Assembly (NCBI GenBank): GCA_018267385.1 | Contig: JAFDYN010000016.1 | Location: 1 to 45,151, forward strand | Length of the DNA: 45,151 bases | Reading direction: 5' to 3' | DNA from: Bacteroidota bacterium | GTDB taxonomy: Bacteria > Bacteroidota > Bacteroidia > Chitinophagales > LD1 | Shown: in pieces, positions 1 to 7,938 of the stretch | How the letters are laid out: every line of letters starts with the position of its first letter | How positions within the stretch are numbered: position 1 is the stretch's first letter | Notes under the pieces: model-generated | Told to the model about the DNA's origin: nothing | The model's database searches: none | The model's input: the letters and a program-made list of their open reading frames with translations, nothing else | Translations under genes and position numbers: made by a program

Positions 1-74
1 ACAAACTAAAGGGCGGAGAGACGCGGAGGGGATACATGAGATCGAAATGAAAATGCTCCGGTCGTATCAGTTCG

Positions 75-1583
75 CTACTCTTTTACTATCCTCCTGATGG
101 AATGATGGCCTTCTGCTGATAGGTCAAAGAAATAGAGGCCTGTGGGAAGTTCTCTGAGGCTAAGCGTTTGCTCATGTCCTGGGTAGGCGCCAGATAGTAT
201 TTTTTGCCCCACTACATCGTAGATAGTATAGCTAGCCCCCAGACTGTACGGACTGACAATGTGTATCATATCCTCAGTCGGGACAGGATATATAGTCAAA
301 GCTTCGTCATCTTCTGTCTCGTTTATGCTAGCCATGCAGTGATCATTGAAACAGCCATTGCTATCTATCCTCAGTAACCAACCCTGAGTATTGACGCGCG
401 GAAGGGTATAGTCCACGCAGTAACCTGTGGCAATAATATCTCCATTGTCTAACTCTACGAAGTCGAATAATTCATTATCCGCTCTGGCGGAATCCGTGCC
501 TGAGTATTTCTTATCCCATATTACACCACCCTGCCTATTTATCTTGACGATCCACCCTCGCGCTCTGGGCTCCCCGTATTCTGAAACAGAATCATTTCGC
601 CCAACGATCAAAAGGTTTCCGTCTCGCAGTTGCTTTACTTGGTTTAGCTTGGTATTGTACCAAGCGTTTCCAGAAATTATCTGCCAGGCCTTGTTCCTTG
701 CAGAATCCATGCATACTATAATACCTTTGTTCAGCGCGTCAAGCCCTGATCCAGTCTGAATATTGGTATCAACATAGCTCGTACAATATACTATGCTATG
801 ATCGTCTAGCTCGGTCATTCCGAATGGTTTAAATGTCTTACCAATATTGACCTTATCTTCCCACATAGAGAGCCGGTTTCCCATCGTATCAATTTCCATC
901 AGATCGTTAGAAGCAAATGTCCAATTGGCAGGAGCTATTATTCTTTCAACACCAATCAATAAATTACCATTACTCAAAAAGATCATTGTTCCCGGAAGCT
1001 GCCAGTTTGCCGTGAACGGATAGTATCTTCTCCATTGTTCATTTCCCACTACATCTGTCTTCAAAAGAAAGTAACCGACAGCATTGGCTGATCTTGCATA
1101 GGTGCCAGCGAAAACTCTACTCCCTGAAGGTAGATTGATCCCCGATTGGAAGCTGAAGTTCACATACGACGTATCTGTATACTTCTGAATAGTTAGAGCA
1201 AAAGAATCAAGTGAAATGTGAGAATAGAAACCCAATTCTCCGTTGTTGTTAGGACCTCCACCGCCGCTTATGTGAATACCATCGTTCTTCAAGAGAGCAC
1301 AATGATTATCGGGCTGATAGGTAATGGGAGTGTCTAACTCATAAAATCTATCCCGCTTGATATCCCCTTCGTAAGTAATTTCTGCCACGTACGGTTTCAA
1401 GAAATAATATCTATCGGAATCAACCGCAGCACCTACAATGTAAAGCGAAGTATCAGCATCGAGTACATTATTGAAAAAACTACCTAGCCGAAATGGGTAC
1501 CTTTTGCTGAAATATTGCGCCTCGGCGGAACTGATGCACAGCCACAACGTCGCAATAAAAAATATTCGTATCAGAGGTCTCAT
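75..1583 (-). CDS. Secreted T9SS type A sorting-domain protein
   Basis: A 502-residue protein with a signal peptide (hydrophobic residues 5-20, cleavage likely after SSAEA). The last ~75 residues have the T9SS type A sorting-domain pattern: an YPVPTED motif, then VVGQ, LPTGLYFF and a final basic IRRIVKE. The middle has recurring segments of the kind 'GNLLIVG ... GWIVKINRQGG' and 'GDIIATG ... GWLLRIDSNG', which suggests a repeat or beta-propeller-like body, but I recognise no enzyme. The protein should be exported by Sec and then passed through the T9SS to the cell surface or medium. The gene looks more AT-rich than its neighbours. Function is unknown; the secretion route is well supported. 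Confidence 0.85.
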   Translation of the reverse strand: MRPLIRIFFIATLWLCISSAEAQYFSKRYPFRLGSFFNNVLDADTSLYIVGAAVDSDRYYFLKPYVAEITYEGDIKRDRFYELDTPITYQPDNHCALLKNDGIHISGGGGPNNNGELGFYSHISLDSFALTIQKYTDTSYVNFSFQSGINLPSGSRVFAGTYARSANAVGYFLLKTDVVGNEQWRRYYPFTANWQLPGTMIFLSNGNLLIGVERIIAPANWTFASNDLMEIDTMGNRLSMWEDKVNIGKTFKPFGMTELDDHSIVYCTSYVDTNIQTGSGLDALNKGIIVCMDSARNKAWQIISGNAWYNTKLNQVKQLRDGNLLIVGRNDSVSEYGEPRARGWIVKINRQGGVIWDKKYSGTDSARADNELFDFVELDNGDIIATGYCVDYTLPRVNTQGWLLRIDSNGCFNDHCMASINETEDDEALTIYPVPTEDMIHIVSPYSLGASYTIYDVVGQKILSGAYPGHEQTLSLRELPTGLYFFDLSAEGHHSIRRIVKE

Positions 1584-1636
1584 ACTAATTCATCTGTCAA
1601 TTATAAATCCCAAGATAGTACAGTACAGAGAGAAAC

Positions 1637-1662
1637 AAAAAAGGCGCAGCTTTCGCTGCGCC
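1637..1662 (-). terminator. Rho-independent terminator
   Basis: A perfect 8-bp stem (GGCGCAGC/GCTGCGCC) with a TTTC loop lies next to an A-run on the + strand, which is a U-tract on the - strand. It sits just downstream of the small secreted-protein gene transcribed leftward and would end that transcript. Confidence 0.8.
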
Positions 1663-1725
1663 CCGTCGTAATCCTATCCCGACGAAACAAGTACCACACT
1701 CTCCTATGGTTCTTGTATAGCTTTA

Positions 1726-2088
1726 TCAGTTCATGTCAGGCTCAGTGACGCGGAAGGTCACGTTGACCTTGTAGCCTGCTCCGGGCTCCAGGCCAGTGGT
1801 ATCTACTTCATAGCCCTTCAGCTGGTTGCGCAGGCTGCGGCTCAGGGTGCCATTGTCAGACACGATATCGTCTATGGCTACACGGCCATCCTGCCCCAGG
1901 TGAAAGTGGACCTCTGCGCGATACTCACCCGGTACCTCCATCAGTACGGTAGGGATGCTGAGCTGCGAGCGTACCTGATAGGTGACACGCTGCTCGGCTG
2001 TGAGGACAGGTGTAGTGCGGTTAGTGCCCGCAAAGGCGGTGGTGGCGGTAGTGGCTACGAAAACGAGCGCGATCAGTATCTTTTTCAT
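1726..2088 (-). CDS. Small secreted protein, TonB-C-terminus-like
   Basis: A 120-residue protein starting MKKILIAL with a clear signal peptide (to about AFAG, residue 21). The mature part is a single small domain with alternating beta-type segments (YRAEVHFHLGQDGRVAIDDI; GYKVNVTFRV). This weakly resembles the TonB C-terminal fold found in many small periplasmic proteins of Bacteroidota, but the resemblance is by eye only. It is probably monocistronic: it has its own -7/-33 promoter upstream and a strong terminator downstream. Its role is unknown; likely periplasmic. Confidence 0.75.
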   Translation of the reverse strand: MKKILIALVFVATTATTAFAGTNRTTPVLTAEQRVTYQVRSQLSIPTVLMEVPGEYRAEVHFHLGQDGRVAIDDIVSDNGTLSRSLRNQLKGYEVDTTGLEPGAGYKVNVTFRVTEPDMN

Positions 2089-2130
2089 GATATGTGGTGT
2101 TTAGTTGGTTTAGAATGATAATTTCTAATG

Positions 2131-2162
2131 CAAAGATATATTCATTAACCTGTATTATGCAA
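2131..2162 (-). promoter_or_regulatory. Bacteroidota-type promoter
   Basis: On the - strand a TATCTTTG box matches the Bacteroidota -7 consensus TAnnTTTG, with a TTG -33 element 21 bases upstream. It lies about 43 bases before the ATG of the small secreted-protein gene. Confidence 0.6.
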
Positions 2163-2311
2163 TACAAAGTACTAATGAAAATTACAACTATTTGATTATT
2201 AGAGCCAATATTTTCAATAATGAGCCTTTTGGCATATTCATATCGAAACTATTCGATAGCTATAAGCAGAAAAACAGGGCTGCAAATGGCGGGAAAGGGG
2301 TCTCCGGGGGC

Positions 2312-2343
2312 AAAAAAAAGACCGGCGCTTTTCGGCGCCGGCC
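2312..2343 (-). terminator. Rho-independent terminator
   Basis: A 7-bp GC stem (CCGGCGC/GCGCCGG) with a TTTTCG loop is flanked by an eight-base A-run on the + strand, so the U-tract is on the - strand. It would end the leftward VOC/membrane-protein operon, and lies after the small reading frame at its 3' end. Confidence 0.8.
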
Positions 2344-2391
2344 CTTTACACATAAATAACCACTGAAAACTTACTGGCGGCGCGGGGCCGC

Positions 2392-2535
2392 CTACTTATC
2401 TTTACCAAAACGAGAACTAACGCCCGCCTTACCCCGGGCGATAGACCAAAGGTCAGCATAAGTATGACGGCCACCAAAAAAGTGAGGTAAGTCAGCACAG
2501 GTCAGAGGTAAACCAGTGCAATGGATAATTGCCAT
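2392..2535 (-). CDS. Possible 47-aa small protein
   Basis: An ATG-initiated frame of 47 codons begins 6 bases after the stop of the membrane-protein gene and ends about 50 bases before a strong terminator. The product is soluble and rich in His, Gly and Arg (MAIIHCTGLP start, FGKDK end), with no signal peptide or membrane segment. Its position as a third gene in the operon is the main support; I do not recognise the family. It could be an untranslated 3' region with a chance reading frame. Confidence 0.35.
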   Translation of the reverse strand: MAIIHCTGLPLTCADLPHFFGGRHTYADLWSIARGKAGVSSRFGKDK

Positions 2536-2541
2536 GTAAGC

Positions 2542-3105
2542 TTACTCCATCACGTCCTCCAGGCGCTGGGCACGGCTGATGATGGGCGAGATGATCGTGC
2601 CCAGCACATCCAGTATACCGCAGACGCCCAGCAGCCGGTAAAAGGCCTCACTGATCGTATCGTCATACCACACCAGCACGATGAGCATGAGGCCGAGGAG
2701 CGCGATAAAAAAGACCGTGAGGCCCAGCACCCAGGAGACGAGCCGGGTGGGATGCCGCGTGAGCAGCGTGAGCGCGATATGCGCACAGGTAGCAGAGAGT
2801 ATCACAAAGGTGAGCACCATGTTGAAGTTCTCCAGACGCTCCCACCACCAGATGGTATAGAGCAGCAGGCCCATGGTGATGGTCACTATACTGATGCCCA
2901 CTATGGAGAACCACTTGTAGCGGGTCTCCCATATGGTAGCACAGCAGAGGCCGGCCAGGCTGCAGGCGCCCACATCCAGGGTGCTGAAGAGTATCTTCAT
3001 CTCGCGCGGGTTGAAGTCGGCAAAGAGGAAGACAGCGATGCCTATGAGGCCGCTGGCCACGAGCGAGAATATAAGCACCCAGAGGAGTATGCGGCTGATG
3101 TGCAT
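2542..3105 (-). CDS. Multi-pass membrane protein, unknown function
   Basis: A 187-residue integral membrane protein with about six hydrophobic segments (roughly residues 5-28, 38-60, 65-88, 95-112, 118-145 and 160-180). It lacks charged catalytic motifs. It starts 2 bases after the stop of the VOC-family gene, so the two are almost certainly co-transcribed. No family is recognised. The competing frames over this stretch have the skewed composition of shadow frames, while this one has sensible membrane-protein composition and a good ATG start. Confidence 0.7.
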   Translation of the reverse strand: MHISRILLWVLIFSLVASGLIGIAVFLFADFNPREMKILFSTLDVGACSLAGLCCATIWETRYKWFSIVGISIVTITMGLLLYTIWWWERLENFNMVLTFVILSATCAHIALTLLTRHPTRLVSWVLGLTVFFIALLGLMLIVLVWYDDTISEAFYRLLGVCGILDVLGTIISPIISRAQRLEDVME

Positions 3106-3107
3106 GG

Positions 3108-3509
3108 CTATGGTTTAGGAGGCGTGGTGGGCCACCAGCTATTGCCCCAGGCATCTGTGATGCCGCAGGAGCGGCCATAGGGCATATCTGCCGGCGGCAT
3201 GATGCTCTGCGCACCGGCGGCGAGCGCAGCAGCATAGGTAGCATCTGCATCGGCCACATAGATGAAGAGGCCCGCTGTGCGCACAGGGTACTGGTCTGTA
3301 GCATCGGCCAGCATGATGGTGCTGCCACCGGTCATGATCTCGGCGTGCATGATGATGCCGGACTGCTCATCGCGGAGGACCTTGTAGGTCTCCTCGGCAG
3401 CAAAGACTGTCTGCATAAAGGTGATGAACCGCGCTGCATCTTTGATGATGAGGTAGGGCATGACGGTCTGGTACTGTGGCGGTATACCGGGGAGTCTGTC
3501 TTGTGGCAT
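3108..3509 (-). CDS. VOC family (glyoxalase/PhnB-like) protein
   Basis: A 133-residue single-domain protein with the pattern of the vicinal-oxygen-chelate superfamily, PhnB/bleomycin-resistance-like branch. It has an N-terminal MPYLIIKDAARFITFM strand-helix, then EIMTGGSTIMLAD, then the second half-module FIYVADADATYAAALAAGA and the closing YGRSCGITDAWGNSWW signature. Such proteins may be metal-dependent enzymes or binding proteins; the substrate cannot be told from sequence. First gene of a short operon with the downstream membrane protein. Confidence 0.85.
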   Translation of the reverse strand: MPQDRLPGIPPQYQTVMPYLIIKDAARFITFMQTVFAAEETYKVLRDEQSGIIMHAEIMTGGSTIMLADATDQYPVRTAGLFIYVADADATYAAALAAGAQSIMPPADMPYGRSCGITDAWGNSWWPTTPPKP

Positions 3510-3664
3510 GTGGCGCTGGGTTTACTCTGATGAAGATAGCGAAATACATTTCTTGCAACATAGAAAGGCATTATTTACCGCGGAGGCGGAGAGGAAATCT
3601 AAATACATTCTTGCCGCATAGAAACATAGAGACATAGAAATACAGCAGGCGCAAGCTACCGGTA

Positions 3665-4036
3665 TCAATGCCTTGTCCTGATAAAGGGAGGATTGGTGGA
3701 GCCTGAGGGCATCCCCATATAAAAGGAGTCGCGGTCGAAGAAAAATAAGCGTTGCCGGACCTCCTGATCAGGATAAAAGATAAAAATGGAATCTCCTGTG
3801 ACCTGATAGGATGTAGTAGTGAAACGCTCTGCATCATAAATGCTATCGCGGCCTATTGCTATACCATTGAATGGAGCGTTACTCCAGGTGCCTATGATCG
3901 TCTTCTTGTAATCTATGCGGCTGACGGTGCAGGCAGATAACATGATAGCTATGATCACGATGAGATAGAATATGATCCTATTGCTCTTTGAAAATATAGT
4001 GCGCGATCTATCGGTCATGTTTACGTTTATCACCAC
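3665..4036 (-). CDS. Small lipoprotein, lipocalin-like pattern
   Basis: A 123-residue protein with a hydrophobic stretch ending in the lipobox LSAC (Cys at about residue 36), so it should be lipidated and membrane-anchored. The first ~18 residues are unusually long for a signal; a shorter start at the internal ATG (MTDRSRT) is equally possible. The mature part starts IGTWSNAPFNG and has alternating beta strands, recalling short lipocalin-like domains in Bacteroidota ('IIGTW' start), but it is too short to be sure. It stands alone between unrelated genes. Confidence 0.6.
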   Translation of the reverse strand: MVINVNMTDRSRTIFSKSNRIIFYLIVIIAIMLSACTVSRIDYKKTIIGTWSNAPFNGIAIGRDSIYDAERFTTTSYQVTGDSIFIFYPDQEVRQRLFFFDRDSFYMGMPSGSTNPPFIRTRH

Positions 4037-4188
4037 TGGTGAAAATAAGGAAAGAATGCTGATGCCAGATGTGAGCGTACAGAGATATGCCTAAGCAACA
4101 TAAAGCAGGAGCTTTGAGTCACGCATAAAGATGTTTCGCAACGCGAAATATGACAATGGATAACCGCTAAAACTTTACGCCTCCTCTC

Positions 4189-5019
4189 CTACTGATGCGC
4201 TATGAAGACGGGGACTTTGGCGTCTTTGATGAGAGCGTTGGATAGGCTCTGGTGCAGGAGGCGCGAGAGGGCATGGCGGCCATAGGCACCCATCACCACC
4301 ACAGAGCCGGCGCCCTCCTTCTTCATATACTTGCTGATAGCCGTAGCAGGGTCGCCCTTGGCTACCTGGTATTTGATATTGGGATAGAGGCAGTCCGTTA
4401 GTTCGCGGACGGTGTTGTTTGACTTGAGGTGCGTGCTTTCCTTCTGGTCTATCACACTGACCAGCGTGGTGCGCCTGTCTGCCCACTCGGGAAAGATATA
4501 GCGGAACATCTTCATGGCATACACACTGGAGGGGCTGCCATCATAGCACAGTGCGGTATAGCGTATGCTGTGGTAGGTATCCGGTACGATCAGTACCGGG
4601 CAGTGTGCCTCTACCAGTATATCGCGCAGGCTGGAGCTGGGCACATCTGGCAGCAGGCTGGCTATATTCATCCGCGCATCTGTGATGATCAGGTCTGCAA
4701 AGGCACTCTCCTCTATCAGCCCTCCTATGGGTGCATCCTGATCGAGCAGCACGTGGTGGGCCACACCCGCGGCACTACACTTCTGCTGAAAGGTTTTGAT
4801 GTTCTTCGCCGTAGCTGCTTTCTCCGCCTGGCCCACTACTGCATAGGCTGAGGTGCTGGTGCCGAGCATCGTGGCATAGGAGAAACCGGCATACTTCAGG
4901 TCGCGCATGAAGACGCCTATGAGCACAGAGCCTGAACCTTTGGCTATCTCTATGGCGTGACGCAATGCTGAGGTAGAGATCCGATCCCCCTCCAAAGCCA
5001 GTATGATCCTTTTTTTCAT
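4189..5019 (-). CDS. Universal stress protein, two UspA domains
   Basis: A 276-residue protein made of two tandem UspA folds. The first begins MKKRIILALEGD and the second begins near RYTALCYDGSPSSVYAMK (residues ~150-275). The C-terminal half ends in a VVVMGAYGRHALSRLLHQS nucleotide-binding loop, close to the canonical GxxG-9x-GS but with Gln in place of the last Gly. Two-domain Usp proteins of this length are common in Bacteroidota and usually act as cytoplasmic stress-response ATP/AMP-binding proteins. Transcribed divergently from the UbiB-like gene. Confidence 0.88.
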   Translation of the reverse strand: MKKRIILALEGDRISTSALRHAIEIAKGSGSVLIGVFMRDLKYAGFSYATMLGTSTSAYAVVGQAEKAATAKNIKTFQQKCSAAGVAHHVLLDQDAPIGGLIEESAFADLIITDARMNIASLLPDVPSSSLRDILVEAHCPVLIVPDTYHSIRYTALCYDGSPSSVYAMKMFRYIFPEWADRRTTLVSVIDQKESTHLKSNNTVRELTDCLYPNIKYQVAKGDPATAISKYMKKEGAGSVVVMGAYGRHALSRLLHQSLSNALIKDAKVPVFIAHQ

Positions 5020-5125
5020 TTTACGCTTTTTTGCTGCCGCAAAATAGGCAGGCCGCTACGGCAGAAACATGACAACAACCGCCCTCGCTATGACTTTCGT
5101 CAGGTATTTTGAAGGTCATGTCAGA

Positions 5126-5133
5126 TAAATTTG
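5126..5133 (+). promoter_or_regulatory. Bacteroidota -7 box
   Basis: TAAATTTG matches the TAnnTTTG consensus exactly and lies about 55 bases before the ATG of the UbiB-family gene. The -33 element is not well placed (nearest TTG only 14 bases upstream), so this is a moderate call. Confidence 0.45.
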
Positions 5134-5187
5134 ATATATTAATCTTGTCTTGTCACAATTACCTAACTCCCGATCTGACTGCTGACA

Positions 5188-6855
5188 ATGTCCCTAAACT
5201 TCAAACTACTACGCCGCTACCGCGAGATAGTGAACATACTGGTGAAGTATGGATTTCAGGATATACTGGCAGATGCAGGCGTATCTCTCAAGGCGCGGGT
5301 GCTCGAGGCCTTTCTCTCTGAGCAGACCGTAGAGCATATCCACTCACAGACCAAGTGGGAGCGCATGCGCCTGGCAGTAGAAGAGCTGGGCACCACTTAC
5401 ATTAAGTTTGCCCAGATCCTGAGCAACCGGCCCGATGTGATACCCGTAGCGCTGGTAGAGGAGTTTGAGAAGCTGCAGTGCCATGTACCGCCATTCCCCG
5501 GAGAGATAGCGCGTGAGATCATAGAGGAAGAGATAGGCCACAAGATACATACGGTATTCAGCCACTTTGATTCAAAACCCTTTGCCAGTGCCTCTATAGC
5601 ACAGGTACACAAGGCCACACTCAAGAGTGGCGAAGAGGTGATACTCAAGGTGCGCCGCCCAGATATCATAGAGACCATAGAGCTGGATATCCGCATCATG
5701 AAATACATGGCGGGCAAAATGGCTGAGCGGCACATCATGGAGCAGCTCGACCCGGTAGGTATCGTCAAGGCCTTTGAGAATGCGATCTACAAGGAGCTGA
5801 ACCTGCTGCACGAGGGCTACAACCTGCAGCGCTTCGCGCAAAACTTCCGCAATAGCGAGATAGTGCTGGTACCGAAATATTACCCTGCCTACACTACGAA
5901 AAAGCTCCTGACCATGGAGTATATAGATGGTGTGCATCCATATGACAATAAGGGCATAGAGCGCATAGGTGATGATCCGCATATGCTGGCCAAGAATGGC
6001 ATCTACTCGCTCTTCCAGCAGATATTTGAGCATGGTTTCTTTCATGCAGATCCGCACCCCGGCAATATCTTTGCCATGCCGGATAATAAGATCTGCTTTA
6101 TAGACTTTGGTATGATGGGCACGGTGCTGAAGAGCGACGTGGAGTTCTTTGCAGACATCGTATATGGTGTCACCGCGCGCGACTCTGCCAGCCTGATATG
6201 GGGTTTGAAAAACATAGCCATAAGCCAGCAGTTTGAGGGTAGCAGGACCTTTGAATACGAGGTGGAGGAGCTGATCAGTGACTACCATGCCCTGCCCGTA
6301 GACCAGGTGGATATGGCAGAGCTTTTCACCCGGCTGCTGGACTTTGTCAATAAGTATAACATACACATGCCCCCGGACTACTTTCTGCTATCCAAGAGCC
6401 TCATCACCATAGAGGGGGTGGGCCGCAGGCTGGACCCCAAGCTGAACATCATAGACGAGCTGACGCCGCATATCAAGAAGACACTCGGACAGGCCTTCAC
6501 ACCGGCACAGCTGATGAAGAACCTCTTTGAAGCATCTAAGGACCTCCCTACCCTGCTCACCAACCTGCCGCGTGACCTGCGTGAGATACTGGGCAAGCTG
6601 AAACGCGGCGAGACCAAAGTGACCATAGAGCACGAGGGGCTCAATGACCTCACGCACAAAATAGACCTGGCCAGCAACCGCATAGCAGGAGGCTTTATCA
6701 TAGGCTGTATACTGATGGCGAGCGCCATACTGATAGCGGTCAAATTTCCGCCGCTGTACCTGCACATCTCTATACCGGGCGGTATCGGCTTTGTGCTGGC
6801 CAATATACTGGGGCTTCGGATGCTGCTGACGATCTTTAAGAATAAGAAGTACTGA
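5188..6855 (+). CDS. ABC1/AarF/UbiB family kinase-like protein
   Basis: A 555-residue member of the UbiB/ADCK atypical kinase family. Visible signatures are the nucleotide-binding strand ASIAQVHKATLKSG (~residue 130), the catalytic DPHPGNIF (~287-294) and the metal-binding IDFGMMG (~305). Two C-terminal membrane helices (about 495-515 and 525-548) anchor it, as in bacterial UbiB. The usual N-terminal KxGQ motif appears as K73-F-A-Q76, an Ala for Gly variant. Family members support quinone (here probably menaquinone) or lipid metabolism by an ATP-dependent activity. The ATG fits the start of the family's N-terminal helix. Confidence 0.9.
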   Translation: MSLNFKLLRRYREIVNILVKYGFQDILADAGVSLKARVLEAFLSEQTVEHIHSQTKWERMRLAVEELGTTYIKFAQILSNRPDVIPVALVEEFEKLQCHVPPFPGEIAREIIEEEIGHKIHTVFSHFDSKPFASASIAQVHKATLKSGEEVILKVRRPDIIETIELDIRIMKYMAGKMAERHIMEQLDPVGIVKAFENAIYKELNLLHEGYNLQRFAQNFRNSEIVLVPKYYPAYTTKKLLTMEYIDGVHPYDNKGIERIGDDPHMLAKNGIYSLFQQIFEHGFFHADPHPGNIFAMPDNKICFIDFGMMGTVLKSDVEFFADIVYGVTARDSASLIWGLKNIAISQQFEGSRTFEYEVEELISDYHALPVDQVDMAELFTRLLDFVNKYNIHMPPDYFLLSKSLITIEGVGRRLDPKLNIIDELTPHIKKTLGQAFTPAQLMKNLFEASKDLPTLLTNLPRDLREILGKLKRGETKVTIEHEGLNDLTHKIDLASNRIAGGFIIGCILMASAILIAVKFPPLYLHISIPGGIGFVLANILGLRMLLTIFKNKKY

Positions 6856-7005
6856 GGAATACAGTGTAACCGCAAAGGCCCTGAAACGATGAGAAAAACA
6901 AAAATCAACCGCAAAAACGCGGAAACGCAAAGATAATAAGGGCGCATGCAGATAAACGATGATGAATGACTATTGAGGAAAAGGCAAATCGTTTAAATTA
7001 GCTCC

Positions 7006-7707
7006 ATGCTCCATCATCACGGCCATACGCGCACGCTGCGCCACAACCTGCAACTGGCAGGCCTGCTATCCTTTGTGGCAGGCGTAGTGAATGTGTGCGG
7101 GTTCTTTGCCGTAGAGACGCTCACTACCAATGTCACGGGTCATTTTGCCTTCTTTGCCCAGGGCATGCTGCGGCGGGACTATGCGGTGGCCTTTGAGTAC
7201 TTTGCGTTTATCGTGGCGTTCTTTCTCGGGTCTGTCTTTGCCAGTGTGCTGGTAGAGATCATCTCCCGGCGCAATGCCCGCTTTGTATATCTCGTGCCGG
7301 TGGCTATAGAGATCACGATCATCACGGTGGCTGCGCTGGTGCCCGTGGAGCACAATTTCACCTATACTACCGAGCTGTCATGCTTCCTGCTTTTCGCTAT
7401 GGGCCTGCAAAACTCGCTGGTGACGATCATCTCCAGCGCGGTGGTGCGCACTACGCACCTGACGGGCCTCTTCACTGACCTGGGTATAGAGGTGGGGCAG
7501 CTCTTTTTCTACAAGGAAGCTGACAAGCGCCGCAAGCTGCGCGCCTCCGTAGGCCTGCGGTTTACCATCATCGCAGCGTTTTTTAGCGGCTGTACGGCTG
7601 GAGGCATCGCTTATTCCTTCATAGGCCTGGATGCCATGCTCATAGCCTCTGCGGTGCTGGCCGGCGCGCTGATCTATGACGGCTGGAAGTATGGCAAGGG
7701 GCATTGA
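7006..7707 (+). CDS. YoaK/DUF1275 family membrane protein
   Basis: A 233-residue polytopic membrane protein with six predicted helices. It begins with a short His-rich leader and then the DUF1275-like opening LAGLLSFVAGVVNVCGFF. It also has the conserved TTNVTGHF and MGLQNSLVTIISSAVVRTTHLTG motifs of this family. The family (E. coli YoaK type) is widespread and functionally uncharacterised. It stands alone, without an obvious operon partner. Confidence 0.85.
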   Translation: MLHHHGHTRTLRHNLQLAGLLSFVAGVVNVCGFFAVETLTTNVTGHFAFFAQGMLRRDYAVAFEYFAFIVAFFLGSVFASVLVEIISRRNARFVYLVPVAIEITIITVAALVPVEHNFTYTTELSCFLLFAMGLQNSLVTIISSAVVRTTHLTGLFTDLGIEVGQLFFYKEADKRRKLRASVGLRFTIIAAFFSGCTAGGIAYSFIGLDAMLIASAVLAGALIYDGWKYGKGH

Positions 7708-7747
7708 AGCAAAACAAAAACGACGAATGCCGGATATCGAGATGACT

Positions 7748-7846
7748 CTATTTGTTTAGCTCGTACCGGTGGCTGCTCAGGCCACCATTGTACTCAAAGA
7801 CATGCACCGAATCTCCTACTAATAGAGAATTGAAAATATCTCCATC
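7748..7846 (-). pseudogene. Possible C-terminal gene fragment
   Basis: The - strand frame running into a TAG at the left edge encodes a natural-looking tail (DGDIFNSLLVGDSVHVFEYN, ending SSHRYELNK). It has no plausible start codon and is interrupted upstream by TGA. I read it as the decayed end of a lost gene. The evidence is only amino-acid plausibility, so chance is possible. Confidence 0.25.
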
Positions 7847-7938
7847 TCACAGACGGATCTGGCGTAGCTATATGGTCATAGCAGTGCTGCGGCGATGGCA
7901 TCACAGCACAAATCACTATCTTCATCCAAAGCTTTGTG

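Noticed and set aside
2521..3180. Long + strand frame opposite the membrane-protein and VOC genes
   Set aside because: It is Asp/Glu/His-rich, lacks a family pattern and overlaps two better-supported genes on the other strand, so it is a shadow frame.
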